Assembly: GCA_029959195.1 (NCBI GenBank)
Contig: CP114120.1
Location: 372,001-436,000 of the forward strand
From: Dictyophora rubrovolvata
Taxonomy: Eukaryota > Basidiomycota > Agaricomycetes > Phallales > Phallaceae
DNA length: 64,000 nt
Reading direction: 5' to 3'
Under the pieces are notes generated by a model that was not told where the DNA came from, did no database searches, and saw nothing but the letters and a program-made list of their open reading frames with translations. Within the stretch, counting starts at the first letter, position 1. The number at the start of each line of letters is the position of its first letter. Shown in pieces: positions 30,713 to 41,033 of this stretch. Made by a program: the position numbers and the translations under genes.

Positions 30713-32662
30713 ACGCAAAATTCTTGTCGTCGCCTAAAAAACGACGTTGTCGTTTATTTGTTTTGTTTGTTTTTTGTCTGAAGGATAAACCCGATTATCC
30801 ATTAAAATGAAAAAAAAAGTGAAGTGATTTTTTTTACGCGTGGAATGCATGAATGTCGCGTTTGAGGCCAATACGTTTGTCCGTTTTCTTGTGCGATTTA
30901 TTTTGATTGGCGAAGGTATACGTCCAGGCGCATGGTCGCTTCCCCGCTTCCCGTCGCCCGACGAAGTCACAAAACCTTGGGCGTTGTTGCTACACTCAAT
31001 CCAGTCTTTGACGCTGTCGTTGTATACATGCGACATACTTTGTGCCTATGTAAAGTTTTCCTAGTCCTAGTTGCATCACAAAGGATCAGCAGCACGGAAT
31101 CGAATTCCTTTAGGGATTTCAGAAAGATATTTTTTTACACCCATGTACGTATATACATCCATCCGGTGTCAACTTTCATTTCCGCTCGCGTAGTTGTCTT
31201 TCGAGAGACACATGCTTCTAGCCGATCCAAGAATGTGGACGGTCAGTGGACCTACCTTTAATCTAAGCCTCAACCAAACCCCGTGAAAGAAATCCATGTG
31301 CATGTTTCGTTGTTATCGCAATCATTTTCCGTAGTTTAACAGGGTAGTTTGGTCAGATATATACCGTAAGCTTATGGCATATTTACGAAGCAGTTTCTTT
31401 CACGGGATTTGCGCGAAAAAAAACCACATATGCTTCCTTTTGCGTGGCGATTGCGAATGAAATGTTTCATCTTCATAAGCTTTACAATACACCACACCGT
31501 TTTCGCGTTGACGGACCAGTTGTGAAGAAAGACACTCCAGTTCGAATACTTGCTTTGAACACAGTTGAGCGGCACGCCTACGCATGTTGTCCTAGCTGTT
31601 CATTGGTGCATCCGATGGACACATCAAGAACAAACTGCCCATCGAACAAGTTACCTCGGTCTCGTTCTTGTGTATATAGTCCGTCAGGACCGCGTTTTAC
31701 TGCGAGTTCTGTTCATCCTTCTTCAGCATGCCACGCACCCCAGTCGCGCAATCCAACCCTTGTTACCTTACACCGGTTTTAATTTCTACCATGCGTCACA
31801 TCAACTACAACTTTGAAGACCACGGCATTCCCGACGAAACTTATTCTTATCTCGATCCAGGTTTGTATCCTGCAGCGACCTCGGACCAACCCGACGCAGC
31901 CTCCTAATCAGATGGTGCAGCCTAGTCCAATTTCTTTTGCTCTTACATCCACAATTTATTGACGCGTATTTTAAATGCCCCCACCCATCTAAATATAATC
32001 CTGCGTCAAGTTCAAAACGGAGGATGTGAATCCAGCAGAAACTAATGTCCTGCAAGTTGAGCCCATGTTCCGTGTCAGTCTGAATAAATAAATCTTACTT
32101 GCGGGTGTTAACATTGGCCTCAGTTTGCAACAAATGCAACAGAAAATACGATGACCTCCCTTGCCATGACCCCATCCTCCTCCCCTCTGAGAATGAAAAT
32201 GGAATCTGCCTCGCTGTCCGACGACAAAACCCCCTCAACGAGAGGACATTCCAACGACCAAGATTTCAAATATGTTGCTGGGTCTGGGCAGAAAGACTTC
32301 CGGCAGGGTTGAAAGTGTACGTCCTTATGGAATGTGAGTGAGGTTCCTCATTGCGCGCATTTGAGGGAGAATGGGCAACCCTTTCGCCATGTTGGCTTTC
32401 GGGTTGATGCTCAAAAGGCCAGGCATACCCGAGAGTGTTACTCGTAGCCTTTGAGCTATGAACAATGGGAGGAGGTCTAGAGAAGTAAAGTCGGCTATTT
32501 ATTGGGATCATGTTAAACTGACACTCAAATACTCAAAAGCATCATGTTGGGTGAAATCATAGCTTAATGTGGTTTAGACATTTAAGACGTATCGAGGTTC
32601 TTCAGTGTTCAGTGTACAAACTTGGGACCTTTCGAGCAACTTCGGCGAAATACGCAGGAATA
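30713..32662. other. Long gene-poor region
   Basis: No convincing gene. A small frame from ATG 31791 (MRHINYNFEDHGIPDETYSY, 36 codons) and another from 32143 (about 54 codons) lack partners. Bases 31436-31510 match 38772-38850. Confidence 0.35.
31436..31510 (+). repeat. Short dispersed repeat, copy 1
   Basis: Shares ATGGCGA/GTGGCGA, TTCATCTTCATAAGC, TACAATACA and CGTTTTC/CGCG blocks with 38772-38850, same orientation. Confidence 0.45.
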
Positions 32663-33016
32663 TTAATCGAGAACCGTTTCGTATGTATACGGAGTAATAC
32701 CTGATAAATTCAATTAGACGTACCAAATAATTGACCGCAATAACGTACCTTCGCTGTCAAGGAGTTGTTTAACAATATCATCCTTCTGACAACGTTCGAA
32801 TTGCAATATCTCGGACGAGGGCATATTGCGATATCCGCGGAATGGACCACTTTTTGTGACGAACATGAATCTGAAATTCTCTTCTTCTCCAACTAGCCGA
32901 AAGTTGATGAGATGGCGTCTCAATATGGGAAAGATAGCGTCCTGTACATTGTATTTGTCGATGTCTGGATGCATTTCTTGGCTGCGGTCTCCAAGCTGAC
33001 AAACACCCAAGGTCAT
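32663..33016 (-). CDS. Unknown 101-residue protein, paralogue of 15346-15619
   Basis: Exons complement(32749-33016) and complement(32663-32700), with a 48-nt GTACGT..ATCAG intron. ATG at 33014-33016 gives MTLGVCQLGDRSQEMHPD; the central block is FRFMFVTKSGPFRGYRN and the end is ITPYTYETVLD. The block after FMFVTKSG is nearly identical to the plus-strand copy at 15.4 kb, including the intron position, which supports a real protein-coding origin under past constraint. No signal peptide or membrane segment. Function unknown. An ORF extending upstream to 33121 is less likely, because it begins in AT-rich sequence without homology. Confidence 0.5.
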
Positions 33017-33290
33017 TTTATATGTCGCCGCGGGCTGGACACGACCGACGCGGCTGGTTGACACGCCTTCAAATTTCGTTATTAGACAGTGTACAAGTAT
33101 AACAGTCAATTTACATAACAAAAGGCGTTAGGTCGAACCATTATCCCTTGCTAGTATACTTGATTTGAATGAGCTAATAATTGTGACACCGTGACTATCA
33201 CGTGATTGACGGGGTTCAAACTTCCAAGCTTCAAAGTTCAGCCGCCGTGCCGTGTCTTCTAGCTAGTAGCCGCCATCACCGTTTACAAAG

Positions 33291-35039
33291 ATGAAGCCGA
33301 ATTCTTCTCCGTTTACCTCTCTCCCTTACGACATCTTCAGAAAGATCATTTTTAATGCCTATGCGTACACACTGGAGTCTGAGGAATATGATGAACCCTT
33401 GCTGCTTCTCGACGTAGTGTCACCCCCTATACTCGCCTCGCACGTTTGCCGTTCGTGGAGACACGCCCTTCTATCCGACCCAATTATGTGGACATGCCTT
33501 TTGATCCCAAAAATGAAACCAGGCGGTATAGCAGAATTACTCCGTCGATCCGGTTCTACTTTATTGGATGTGTTTCTCGGGCTGGAAGATCATCCGAATT
33601 ACGAGATGGATTATGATGAGATGGCGAGAGTGCTTTCCTCTCTGTTTCAGAAGGTCCATCGATTTAGAATACTGCACATGCACTGGGTTGATCCTCTGCT
33701 TAGTGAAGTTCAGCTCGAGCCTGATTTCACGCAAGCTTTACTGATCCGACGATATCTATCACAACCCGCACCGAACCTCCAAATGTTCTTTTTCTGGTCT
33801 CGCGATCTGCATGAAAAAATTTTGAACACATTGTTTTCGTGGAATGCTCCCAATCTCAAGCACATCTGTCACCGATTTTCTGCTAGCTTTAAGGAAATAA
33901 GTTGTCCTCTATTCCATGATCTATCCGAACTCCACTTTTCTTTTCCTGATGAATCTACTGTGGAATTTGGTCTTTTCCTCGATTTTCTCAAGCTGTCACC
34001 CCGCCTTGAACTGCTATGTGTTTATGTCGACCGGGACCGATATGACATTTCGGAAGTTTTCAAATCGGAACTTTGCGAGATCTATCCCGACGAACCCGAC
34101 TCTCCTCGCGTAAATTTGCCAAACCTGCAAATGCTTGTGCTCGAAGTGAACCGCACTGTCGAACTTGTTGATGTGATTTTGGAAAATGTGTCATTTCCTT
34201 CAAGTGTCAAGTGGCAGATTACTTCCCAATATCTGCTTGAATCTGTAGATTCGCCGCAAACACGTCAATTGATGTCCCGAGTGCATTTCGCATGTGTACA
34301 TATCTGGATCGCTCATGGACAAGCTGCACGTCTATCTTTTGAAGAAAATACCAATCCACAACACACTAATCGGTTCAATAATTGGTTCAATAATAATAAA
34401 CTCATGTATCTCTCCGAGGATAGTATGGTAGATCTCATGGATATTTGGGGTGCTTTAATGAAATCTCTCGAATTATCTGATATTACCTCTTTGATCATTT
34501 ATATTGAATTACAGTATTTAGCTCAAGCGGAACAGTTCGAATGTCAAGTATTTCCAGCAATTATCACTTCAATGTCGAGCCTGGAGTCCCTGACCATCAG
34601 GTATAAACATACACCTTTTTTTCGCCATGACCAGCCATCTTTATCACCCTTGTCGGAGCTGATACCAGGGGATTTACCTGCCCTGGAACCTACCTTGGAA
34701 TATAATAGGAATCTGGCACAGAATCTCAGACACTTGGTTCCTGTCGACCCGGAAGAAGAACTCTCGTCCATCAATCCTAATGTGATGACGTCCGCTCCGT
34801 CTGTCTGTCCTTGTCCCCATTTGCGCGAATTATACGTGGAACTGGATGGCCCCTTAACGGAGACAGATGTAGCCAAGCTTTGTACCTGTGCCAGGAGGCA
34901 GCGAGAGGAAGGCTATCCTTTAAGAATATTCGTCCGCTGCGCGAAAGTGAGAGGTGTGGAATCTATGCTACGACTGCAAGAGGATGGTGATATATCTCTC
35001 TCGGTCGTCCCAATTGCCGTTGAATGGGATAATCTATAA
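33291..35039 (+). CDS. F-box protein, 582 residues, single exon
   Basis: MKPNSSPFTSLPYDIFRKIIFNAYAYT and ASHVCRSWRHALLSDPIMWTC give an F-box in residues 10-70. The remainder is a leucine-rich solenoid with LxxLxxLxL units, KWQITSQY at about residue 305 and a basic Cys-containing C-terminal part (CTCARRQREEGYPLRIFVRCA). The last motif is shared with the next gene, showing that the two are tandem paralogues. Role by family: substrate adaptor of SCF ubiquitin ligases. It precedes the 35520 gene in the same orientation by 0.5 kb. Confidence 0.88.
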   Translation: MKPNSSPFTSLPYDIFRKIIFNAYAYTLESEEYDEPLLLLDVVSPPILASHVCRSWRHALLSDPIMWTCLLIPKMKPGGIAELLRRSGSTLLDVFLGLEDHPNYEMDYDEMARVLSSLFQKVHRFRILHMHWVDPLLSEVQLEPDFTQALLIRRYLSQPAPNLQMFFFWSRDLHEKILNTLFSWNAPNLKHICHRFSASFKEISCPLFHDLSELHFSFPDESTVEFGLFLDFLKLSPRLELLCVYVDRDRYDISEVFKSELCEIYPDEPDSPRVNLPNLQMLVLEVNRTVELVDVILENVSFPSSVKWQITSQYLLESVDSPQTRQLMSRVHFACVHIWIAHGQAARLSFEENTNPQHTNRFNNWFNNNKLMYLSEDSMVDLMDIWGALMKSLELSDITSLIIYIELQYLAQAEQFECQVFPAIITSMSSLESLTIRYKHTPFFRHDQPSLSPLSELIPGDLPALEPTLEYNRNLAQNLRHLVPVDPEEELSSINPNVMTSAPSVCPCPHLRELYVELDGPLTETDVAKLCTCARRQREEGYPLRIFVRCAKVRGVESMLRLQEDGDISLSVVPIAVEWDNL

Positions 35040-35519
35040 CTTCAAAAGCGGGTTTGAAGGAGCTTTTTTTTTTTCTGAAACGATTAACAAAAACATAATG
35101 GTGTTAAGAATTACACTTTTATAGATTTCTTCCGTGTTATGTGAAATGTTTCAAACGGACAAGTGCGAAAGGAAAAGAGCATGTTAAGGGAAAATGACGA
35201 AACCTTAGTTATTCCTAGGTTTCCTTCCTCTTTATTCATACTTAATCCTTCCGACATCGGATAGATGGAATTTGAAAATGGAAAAGTTGTGGGTTTCCGC
35301 CAACATGCATCCTTTCCTCGTATTCAAAGGATCTCCTTGGAGTCTGTCCTACCCGTCTCAAACGCCCTCGGTCCTCTGGCACGGTCGGAGTGTTGCTCAA
35401 TGTTTGCTGCGTGCCAAAGCAACGGAGGCGAATTAGGCGCTACCAGTGACCGTGACACTGCTACAGTCACAATTGCTCCAACGCGTAAAGCTCTTCTGGT
35501 TGAACCGTTGTGCAAAAAA

Positions 35520-37334
35520 ATGGCGCTGCATTTTCCTTCGTTTACCCGTCTTTCTTATGGTGTTTTTAGAGAGATAATTCTCTATGACTCCGTGTACACA
35601 ATGGCGCCCGACGAATATGATGAACCCTTGTTACATTTTCACGTGGTATCTCCTCCCATAGTCGCGTCGCACGTCTGCCGTTCGTGGAGAAATGCTCTCT
35701 TATCCGATTCGACGATGTGGACATGCCTTTCTTTCCCGAATATGAATCCAAGTGGAATAATGGAGTTACTTCGTCGATCTGGTTCATCTTTGTTGAACGT
35801 ATTCATCAAATTGAAAAATGATCGCAGACTGGGTTGCAACGACACCTCGAGCATGCTTTCCGCCGTTTTTCGGGAGCTCCATCGATTCAAAGTACTACAC
35901 ATGCAAGTTAATCCTGAGTCATATGGAGAAACTCAACTCAAGCCTGGTGTTCTGAAAGGAATGATCCAACAAGCCTTGTCGTACCTACAACAACCCGCGC
36001 CGAAACTTCAAACGTTCTTTGTTTGGTATACGGATGCCTTGGACGGTCCCCATAAAACAAAACTTTTGAAAACTTTGTTTTCGGGAAATGCACCCAATCT
36101 TAAACACATACATCATCAAATATCCGGCGACTTAAGGGAAATCGGATGTCCCTTATTCCATGATCTGTCCGAACTTCACCTCTCCCTAATCAGACCCGTC
36201 AATACTGATCACTTCCTTGAATTCCTGGAACTATCGCCCCGTCTCAAACTGCTACGCGTACATATCACGTATCACCACGATGACGTAATATCGTATGTCG
36301 AGTTGTCTAAACGCCGTGTTAATCTGCCAAACTTGCAAATGCTGGTGCTCGAGGTGAACCACGCGGTCGAAGTGATGAACTTGATTTTCGAAAACGTGAC
36401 ATTTCCTTCAAGTGTTAAATGGCAGGTTACTACCCAGTATATGGAAGACTTTGAAGATGCGTCGCCCGTATTTCAATATCTGCCCCAAGTGCCTTTCACA
36501 TCCTTGTATGTTCAGCTAACGAATATACTAGCCTTTTCTTTCGAAGAAAAGCCCCTTTTAAACCACACCGATTACTTCAATCGCCATAAACTCGGCTATG
36601 TTTATTCGGACTTTACAGAGTTGATGGATTTTTGGATTCCATTAATGGAGCTCATCGAATCATATGATATCACGCACTTGGCCTTCGAAGTTGATCCTCC
36701 CCAATACATATCCCCCAAGAAGTTATTTAAGTTTGAAGTATATCCAATAATTATCGCTCCCCTATCGAGCAATTTGGAATCCCTGACCATCACCTACAAA
36801 AAAAAGATCTCCTACGACGAAGAAGACGGTTCATCTGACGACGAAGATAATTCATCTGACGGCGAAGACAAATCATCTGACGGCGAAGACAAATCATCTG
36901 ACGGCGAAGACAAATCATCTTTATCCTACTTGACGGAGTTCATGCCGGGTCTGGGAACATCACTCGCCTTGGAAAGTAGTATGAATACCACAACAGCTGA
37001 CAGTATAAATCCAACCCAGGATCCTGATTTAAATTCGGTCTCCACCGACTCGAGAGAACACCCACCCGTCAATTCTAAATCGGTGACGTCCTCTAGTGCA
37101 GCTGCTTTTCCCTACCCTCGTCTTCGGGAGTTACATGTTGAGCTTCCGGGAGCTCTAAAAGAAATCGATGCAGTCATGCTTTGCACCTGTGTCAACACGC
37201 GGCGAAGGGAGGGATATCCTTTACGAATATTTGTCCGTTGTGCAGAAATAACGGAAAGTGCCAGATCTATACTGGGACGTGATGACGACATTTGTGTCTC
37301 GGCCAATCCGGTTGCCATGAAAGCGATGAAATAA
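35520..37334 (+). CDS. F-box protein with acidic repeat insert, 604 residues
   Basis: Residues 1-70 (MALHFPSFTRLSYGVFREII .. ASHVCRSWRNALLSDSTMWTC) align with the start of the 33291 gene. I therefore place the start at 35520, although the frame is open back to an ATG at 35265; the extra 85 residues have no counterpart in paralogues and look like leader sequence. The solenoid matches the tandem neighbour to its CTCVNTRRREGYPLRIFVRCAE end. A unique acidic insert of (S)SDGEDK units lies at about residues 436-465. Probably an SCF adaptor. The acidic tract could lie in a surface loop. Confidence 0.85.
   Translation: MALHFPSFTRLSYGVFREIILYDSVYTMAPDEYDEPLLHFHVVSPPIVASHVCRSWRNALLSDSTMWTCLSFPNMNPSGIMELLRRSGSSLLNVFIKLKNDRRLGCNDTSSMLSAVFRELHRFKVLHMQVNPESYGETQLKPGVLKGMIQQALSYLQQPAPKLQTFFVWYTDALDGPHKTKLLKTLFSGNAPNLKHIHHQISGDLREIGCPLFHDLSELHLSLIRPVNTDHFLEFLELSPRLKLLRVHITYHHDDVISYVELSKRRVNLPNLQMLVLEVNHAVEVMNLIFENVTFPSSVKWQVTTQYMEDFEDASPVFQYLPQVPFTSLYVQLTNILAFSFEEKPLLNHTDYFNRHKLGYVYSDFTELMDFWIPLMELIESYDITHLAFEVDPPQYISPKKLFKFEVYPIIIAPLSSNLESLTITYKKKISYDEEDGSSDDEDNSSDGEDKSSDGEDKSSDGEDKSSLSYLTEFMPGLGTSLALESSMNTTTADSINPTQDPDLNSVSTDSREHPPVNSKSVTSSSAAAFPYPRLRELHVELPGALKEIDAVMLCTCVNTRRREGYPLRIFVRCAEITESARSILGRDDDICVSANPVAMKAMK
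36822..36918 (+). repeat. 21-bp tandem repeat encoding SSDGEDK
   Basis: Units of TCATCTGACGGCGAAGACAAA repeat in frame, at least three nearly perfect and one or two diverged at the left, inside the F-box gene. Absent from the tandem paralogue. Confidence 0.75.
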
Positions 37335-38165
37335 AGTGAGAAATTAGCTTTCGTTGCTATTCAATCTCACGAAGGATTCGTTACAGGTCTAATATCACAA
37401 CACCCCCCAAACGTAATACTTTATGACCACTTATAATATCATCTTTTGAAAAAATTCCACCTCGCCAAAAATTCCCTAGAGCAGAAACAAAAGTAAATAA
37501 TACAACATGCAATTAATCCTTGTTGACACCGGATCCAGAAGGAACCGCAGCTTCAGAGTATAATACTAAAACAAATATCTCAATTTAAGTTTGATCCCCG
37601 TCCCGTCCACTTGGGAGATGTCCTCTTCACTGTTACCGGCAATCAGTCAACGTATATTTAGACCCCAGCTTTTTGATTTTCTTGGCGTCAGTTAACTGTA
37701 CAGCTCATGAACCCGTTAAACCAACTACGCACAGCCATGCTTCGCTCGTATTCTCCAGGAAGGAAGATGTCCTTTACAAATTTGATGCGTTTTCTGGGGG
37801 TTTTGGAAGGGTGTCAAGTTTACTGTTCGGAGACGAGGAACATTCAATATTCATGGCTTAAGCTTATTAACAGGACTGAGCTTGATTTTAGATTATACGA
37901 AAGGATATTGAATCCAAGAAAAAAACGACTACCTTGGGTTCGTCGCGGCGAACAGGACAATGTTTCTATAAAGCGACTACTATTAGTAGTAGCGCACGAG
38001 CGAATTTCACCCACTGATCTGTTGTATTGCCTGAGATATTACTTTGCTAACGTCTACCGGCGTGCTTCTTCTAACTTCGGACTCGGGAGGTGGCTAGCGC
38101 AACCGTCCCTTATAAAACCAAAGGGGTCAATCACATTATGGAGAGCAATGAATAAATGATCTTAC
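37335..38165. other. Intergenic, nothing firm
   Basis: A 150-codon plus frame at 37707-38159 has no motif, no relative in the window and average composition, so I do not call it. Confidence 0.4.
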
Positions 38166-38607
38166 GCATCTGGGTCTTATCGTTCGGGAACGCCTAAGCC
38201 TTTATAAGTTCCTGGACAAGGCACTATCCGTTGAATCCAAGCAGCAAGGTTGGGATAATCCTTAATATTGACACCAAGGAATTTCGCGCCGCTAACCCTT
38301 TTTTAAACATAAGTCAAGACATCCCACATACAATACAACACGTACCAGGGGCTGCGGTAAGAGCATAGTCAAAATGAGTAAAAGCTCGAGCTCACAAAGT
38401 TTTAATATCAGCCAAACTGTAATGAGGTCTAACCAATCACTCTCGGCCCTTCAAACGCTCTTCAAGGACGGATAAGAGTCGTTTTGTTTCGTCCTATTTC
38501 GAATTACAATCGACGCATTGGTGCGTCTTTCTGAAACATTCAATCATACCTGGTAGCGTTTGATAGCGTAAGGAATACCTTCCGGCGCGAGACGCGAAAA
38601 ATGAACA
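38166..38607 (-). pseudogene. Decayed second copy of the Ure2p-like GST
   Basis: Four exons remain: 38550-38607 (58 nt), 38396-38493 (98 nt), 38346-38351 (6 nt, CCCCTG) and 38166-38297 (132 nt). These sizes are identical to exons 7-10 of the copy at 8498-9850. They encode HFSRLAPEGIPYAIKRYQ, DETKRLLSVLEERLKGRE, a rebuilt FPW motif and GVNIKDYPNLAAWIQRI. TGA replaces the Trp of REWLV and a second stop replaces the Trp of PERWDPDA. The thioredoxin-fold exons and the last exon are not found. It is a dead 5'-truncated copy on the opposite strand from its relative. Confidence 0.8.
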
Positions 38608-38771
38608 CTGATAATAATTCAGACACATTCCGCGTTATCCCTCAGACGAAAATCGCCTTATGCTTGACCCACCCCTTAGACCCAATAGTCACACTTAGCT
38701 TACCTAGACGTATGCATGTTTCCTCTTATGCCCAAAAAGCGCAAGTTTCCGACGCAACTAGCATGGCCGCT

Positions 38772-38850
38772 GATTTTTGCATGGCGAATTCCAATCCAAT
38801 AATTCATCTTCATAAGCCTTGCAATACATTAAGCTCGTTTTCTGCTCGCG
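38772..38850 (+). repeat. Short dispersed repeat, copy 2
   Basis: Partner of 31436-31510; TTCATCTTCATAAGC is shared exactly. Confidence 0.45.
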
Positions 38851-39023
38851 TACGTGAAGATAGTCACACCGCACAGACCATCGGCCTGTCATGTCAATTC
38901 TCACGCATGTCACGGATTCAGGCCCAAGTTGGTTAAATCTCGGGTCTACCGTTTAACCATGCAGACTTGATGCAGACTCGATGCTTTCGAGTACTTAAGG
39001 CCTTCCTACACTGATATGCCAAT

Positions 39024-40746
39024 ATGGTCTCTGCAGATAATCTACATCTAGACGTTCTGATCGATATTTTCTCATTTCTGTCACCCTCTGATTTAGCCTC
39101 AACCTCCCTGGTTAGCAAGTCATTCAGTGCCGGTGCGATTAAACAGTTGTATTGTGCGATCCATTTCCGTGCGTCTAATCTGAAGAGGTGGCCGGCTGTA
39201 AGTAAAGGTTATGATGTCTTCAATGATGTCTCTTTGACTTTTGCTATTCAGCAAGCTGATCCCTTGAACAGATAACGTCACCTTTTTCAACCATCTTGGC
39301 ACGTCCTGAACTCGCTATATATGTTAAATCATGTGGTATGCATCTTAATCTCAGTATCTTATCAATTGTTCAACGATCAAATTATAGAGATAACAGCGAT
39401 CCCATCCTTCAAACACCGCTTACACTACGACTTCCTGGAGACCTGCGTCGAAAGTCTTTCCATCTGTCACAATATCCACACCCTCATCCTCATGACACAA
39501 CATCCCGTACTGATGCAAATTGTTCGAAGGCGAAAACATTTACATAAACTCCAACTCCAACTCGAAAACATCAGCACTTTGGACGCGGCTACTTTTAGTC
39601 AAATTACCGGGTTGCATACCTTGATTCTACATCGGGCACCGCTGAGCATTTGCCAACGACTGACGAAGTGGATTGTTAATGTATCGGATACGCTACGTAC
39701 CCTTATTATTAATGTAAGTTGTCTTCCCTCCACGTTGCTATCCCAGTAACCCTTCTCAGAATACCCGATATCTCAATGAAGACTTGTTGATTGATATTGC
39801 AAAGCGCCTATCTTCCCAATTACGCACCTTTCATATCAATGACTGCTCTCTGGTTCCATTTGGGTTCGTACTACGGGCTGCAACCCACCTTCCACTATTA
39901 GAGAGCCTAGGTTTTTCGATAGGGATGTACGTGAGTTACCCCTTCCTAGTAGCCAAGCCACGTGCCCACCGTACTTAAAAAGACGAATAGATATCAAATC
40001 TAAAACACGACTTCCCAAAACAGAATCTCCCCAATCTCCACCATATCGTCCTAAACATCCAACCAGACTTGTCAGGCTTCAAACCGAACTTGAGTCTTCT
40101 CCTCCAGCTTTTCTTCGACACCATATCCGACAGCCCTATTTTCACCATTACCTGCAAATGCAGTAATTACATCACTTTCCCAGACAAGGCTGTGTCTAAG
40201 GTTGTTCACCACTTCAGCTCTACTTTGCGGAAGTTCAATCTCGTTCAAGCCGAGATTGGCGGCAGAAATTTAGCCAACCTTACTCAGTCTTGCAGGAACT
40301 TGACTCAACTATCTATAACATCGCTTCAAGTTGGGGATATTGTACGTTTACGGTTTCTCTTTTTTAAAGTTTGCTCCAGTTTCTTCACTATGGTGTTATT
40401 GATAGGCTTCTTTTATATCACCGCTTGCATTGAGCTCGAGTCTACACACTCTAATTATATTCTCGCAGCGAGATTCTAGTACACTTTCAAGTCTGTCGTT
40501 TTCGGCAACTGGTTGGTCTGCATTGCATATCCGGGACCTATTCCGTTGCATACCCAGCGTGCAAAATGTCATTACACATAATCGATGTTGGACGGTAACA
40601 GACTTGCCCTTTATTATCACCACAACCGTTTCCTCACTCTTCTCTTTTCTTCTCTACAGCGGGAACGTAATCCATCTTTAAGCAATATATCTCTTCAACA
40701 GGACGACTTTTTTATCAAGGTCACTCCTATGAAACACGCATCGTGA
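39024..40746 (+). CDS. F-box protein of a second type, seven exons
   Basis: Exons 39024-39197, 39272-39335, 39388-39713, 39760-39930, 40024-40341, 40469-40594, 40660-40746 stay in frame for 421 residues. The N-terminus DNLHLDVLIDIFSFLSPSDL followed by ASTSLVSKSF is a classic F-box. The rest has leucine-rich strands (NIHTLILMTQ, GLHTLILHRAPLS, LRTLIIN, LPLLESLGF, LTQLSITSLQVGD). It is multi-exon, unlike the single-exon VCRSWR F-box genes to its left, so it belongs to a different subfamily. Likely an SCF substrate adaptor. The end at TGA 40744-40746 depends on the last intron. Confidence 0.78.
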
Positions 40747-41033
40747 AAATATGACCTTTAAAGAATTCAAAGCTATAAAGACACCTCCCAATTTTTCCAT
40801 TTGTTTCATAGTATTCACGGTGTATAACTATCTAGTTGAGTCGGTTCGCCGGTATATTATATGTGATATTTCACAACACACGAGAAATTGTTGGAGTATA
40901 TGGGGATGATGTAATGTATGATTAGGGGATAGTTTTGGGGCACATGATGGTGGAGGACAAGTATATTATGTGGTATCCAGTGTACATATAGTAGTCCGAC
41001 GCTACAAATTCCAATATACAATACGCGAGCAAT
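40747..41033. other. Convergent spacer between F-box gene and TPK
   Basis: AT-rich 3' flanks, no feature seen. Confidence 0.4.

Noticed and set aside
35265-35519. N-terminal 85-codon extension of the second tandem F-box gene
   Set aside because: No match to any paralogue, and the F-box follows directly after the internal ATG at 35520; more likely leader sequence.
37707-38159. 150-codon plus-strand frame
   Set aside because: No motif, relative, signal peptide or splice partner; treated as chance.
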